A DNA stretch of 6,832 nt, from assembly GCA_937927965.1 (NCBI GenBank), contig CALEZA010000093.1, forward strand, positions 1 to 6,832. The letters are read 5' to 3'. Under the pieces are notes generated by a model. It had not been told where the DNA came from. It searched no databases and was given only the letters and a program-made list of their open reading frames with translations. Made by a program: the position numbers and the translations under genes. Below, one piece after another: positions 5,973 to 6,832 of the stretch. The stretch's first letter is position 1, and each line of letters opens with the position of its first letter. Source of the stretch: an uncultured Candidatus Planktophila sp. GTDB lineage: Bacteria > Actinomycetota > Actinomycetes > Nanopelagicales > Nanopelagicaceae.

Positions 5973-6832
5973 TAGACCCTCGCCTGAGTGATTGACTCAC
6001 CAAACAAACCAGTCGGCTTGAGTAGGAGTACGAGTACCAAAATAATAAATGAGACCACTGCTTTCCAAGCGGTACCGAAGACTGCGGAACTGTAAGTCTC
6101 CATTAATCCCAAAACAAAACCGCCAAAGAGTGCGCCACGAAGATTTCCAATTCCGCCTAGCACTGCTGCTGTGAAAGCACTAATGCCCAAGAAGAATCCA
6201 ACCTTGAAGGATGTATTTTCGTAAGTGAGAATGTAGAAGAAGGCTGCAGCTCCAGCCATCAAGCCACCTGCAAAGAATGTCACTGTGATAACACGGTTGA
6301 TGTTGACACCCATCAAGGTTGCTGTGTTCTCATCCATGGAAACAGCACGAATTCCCTTACCTAGTCGAGTCTTTGAGATGAACTGATCGAGTCCTACCAT
6401 CATGATTGCTGCGGCCACGATAACAATAACTTTGTCATTTCGAATATCTGCTCCTGCTACTTGCGCTAGGAATGTCTTATCCATGATGCGAGGAAATGTT
6501 CTAGGGAGTGAATCTGTGATAATTCGGAAGAATTCAACGAGAGAAATCGAAACACCAATTGCAGAGATGAGAGTTGCGAGCTTTGTTGCGCCTCTCTTGC
6601 GAAGTCGGCGATAGGCGACAAATTCAACTGCAACTGCAGTTATGGCCGAAGCAAGCATCGCTACGATTAAACACACAACTAGAGTCAGAATCATCTTTCC
6701 ACCAGTTAATGGATCATCATCAACGCTGACGCCCATAATTCCAGAGGATGCAACTAGAGCTCCAAATGTTCCGATCATGAAAACTTCTGAGTGGGCAAAG
6801 TTGATAAGGCGAAGCACGCCATAGACAAGTGT
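5972..6832 (-). CDS. livH: branched-chain amino-acid ABC transporter permease LivH (5' end missing)
   Basis: First permease of the importer, running off the right edge; 286 residues are visible, ending at TAA 5972-5974. A GTG at 6815-6817 could be mistaken for the start, but the frame continues to the edge as TLVYGVLRLINFAHSE, the conserved LivH N-terminal region, so the real start lies outside and perhaps 15-30 residues are missing. Hydrophobic segments lie (visible numbering) near 18-32, 48-70, 84-102, 135-152, 182-201, 208-240 and 254-271. The ATPase-docking loop is at about 158-177 (GKGIRAVSMDENTATLMGVN), and GGIGNLRG, shared with LivM, sits near 226-233. With LivM it forms the membrane pathway. 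The gene expected upstream is livK, the binding protein. Confidence 0.95.
   Translation of the reverse strand, partial: TLVYGVLRLINFAHSEVFMIGTFGALVASSGIMGVSVDDDPLTGGKMILTLVVCLIVAMLASAITAVAVEFVAYRRLRKRGATKLATLISAIGVSISLVEFFRIITDSLPRTFPRIMDKTFLAQVAGADIRNDKVIVIVAAAIMMVGLDQFISKTRLGKGIRAVSMDENTATLMGVNINRVITVTFFAGGLMAGAAAFFYILTYENTSFKVGFFLGISAFTAAVLGGIGNLRGALFGGFVLGLMETYSSAVFGTAWKAVVSFIILVLVLLLKPTGLFGESITQARV
5977..5981 (-). promoter_or_regulatory. livM ribosome binding site GAGGG (close spacing)
   Basis: GAGGG lies inside the end of livH, four bases before the livM ATG. The spacing is short, so re-initiation at the TAATG overlap may contribute. Confidence 0.5.

Noticed and set aside
6815..6817. 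GTG as the livH start codon
   Set aside because: The frame remains open to the window edge and the residues before it (TLVYG) fit the conserved LivH N-terminus, so the gene is truncated by the edge and does not begin here.
1..6832. Undescribed defence, mobile or CRISPR system
   Set aside because: Every long frame belongs to a known housekeeping or transport family except the left-edge fragment. No repeat arrays, integrase, transposase, tRNA boundary or composition shift was seen.

Overview
The window looks like a compact, low-to-mid GC (mid-40s % by eye) actinobacterial chromosome segment. The best guess is a streamlined freshwater lineage of the acI / Nanopelagicales type. This rests on three things: a Pol I of clearly actinobacterial character (Tyr in the O-helix, MSYGLAYG, and a degenerate proofreading domain); almost no non-coding DNA (one 36-base divergent spacer and one 3-base convergent gap); and the order polA / hotdog thioesterase / branched-chain amino-acid transporter, which I recall from memory as an actinobacterial neighbourhood. 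The lineage is an inference. No sequence search was possible.

Layout. Bases 1-360 (+) are the 3' end of an unrecognised gene encoding a four-cysteine zinc ribbon followed by a C-terminal membrane anchor. It meets polA (357-2975, -) tail to tail, and both stop codons are read from one CTAG tetranucleotide. polA encodes an 872-residue DNA polymerase I with an active 5' nuclease, a proofreading domain that looks dead, and an intact polymerase domain. A 36-base spacer (2976-3011) separates polA from a divergent YdiI-like hotdog acyl-CoA thioesterase (3012-3425, +). The spacer seems to hold promoters for both genes, and both look leaderless. The thioesterase converges on a high-affinity branched-chain amino-acid ABC importer operon read leftwards: livH (5' end cut off by the window edge), livM, livG, livF. 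These genes overlap by 1, 1 and 11 bases and have Shine-Dalgarno sequences inside the preceding gene.

How the genes work together. LivH and LivM form the membrane channel and LivG and LivF the ATPase pair. The periplasmic or lipoprotein binding protein LivK is absent and is expected to the right of the window. polA serves replication and repair and is not functionally tied to the liv genes. The thioesterase could act in menaquinone synthesis or on acyl-CoAs.

No RNA genes, mobile elements, CRISPR arrays or long repeats were seen, and there is no gene-free stretch above 36 bases. Most of the window is ordinary housekeeping sequence. The points most worth a second look are the tight bidirectional leaderless promoter, the shared CTAG stop, a clamp-binding-like peptide in the Pol I linker, and the orphan zinc-ribbon membrane protein.
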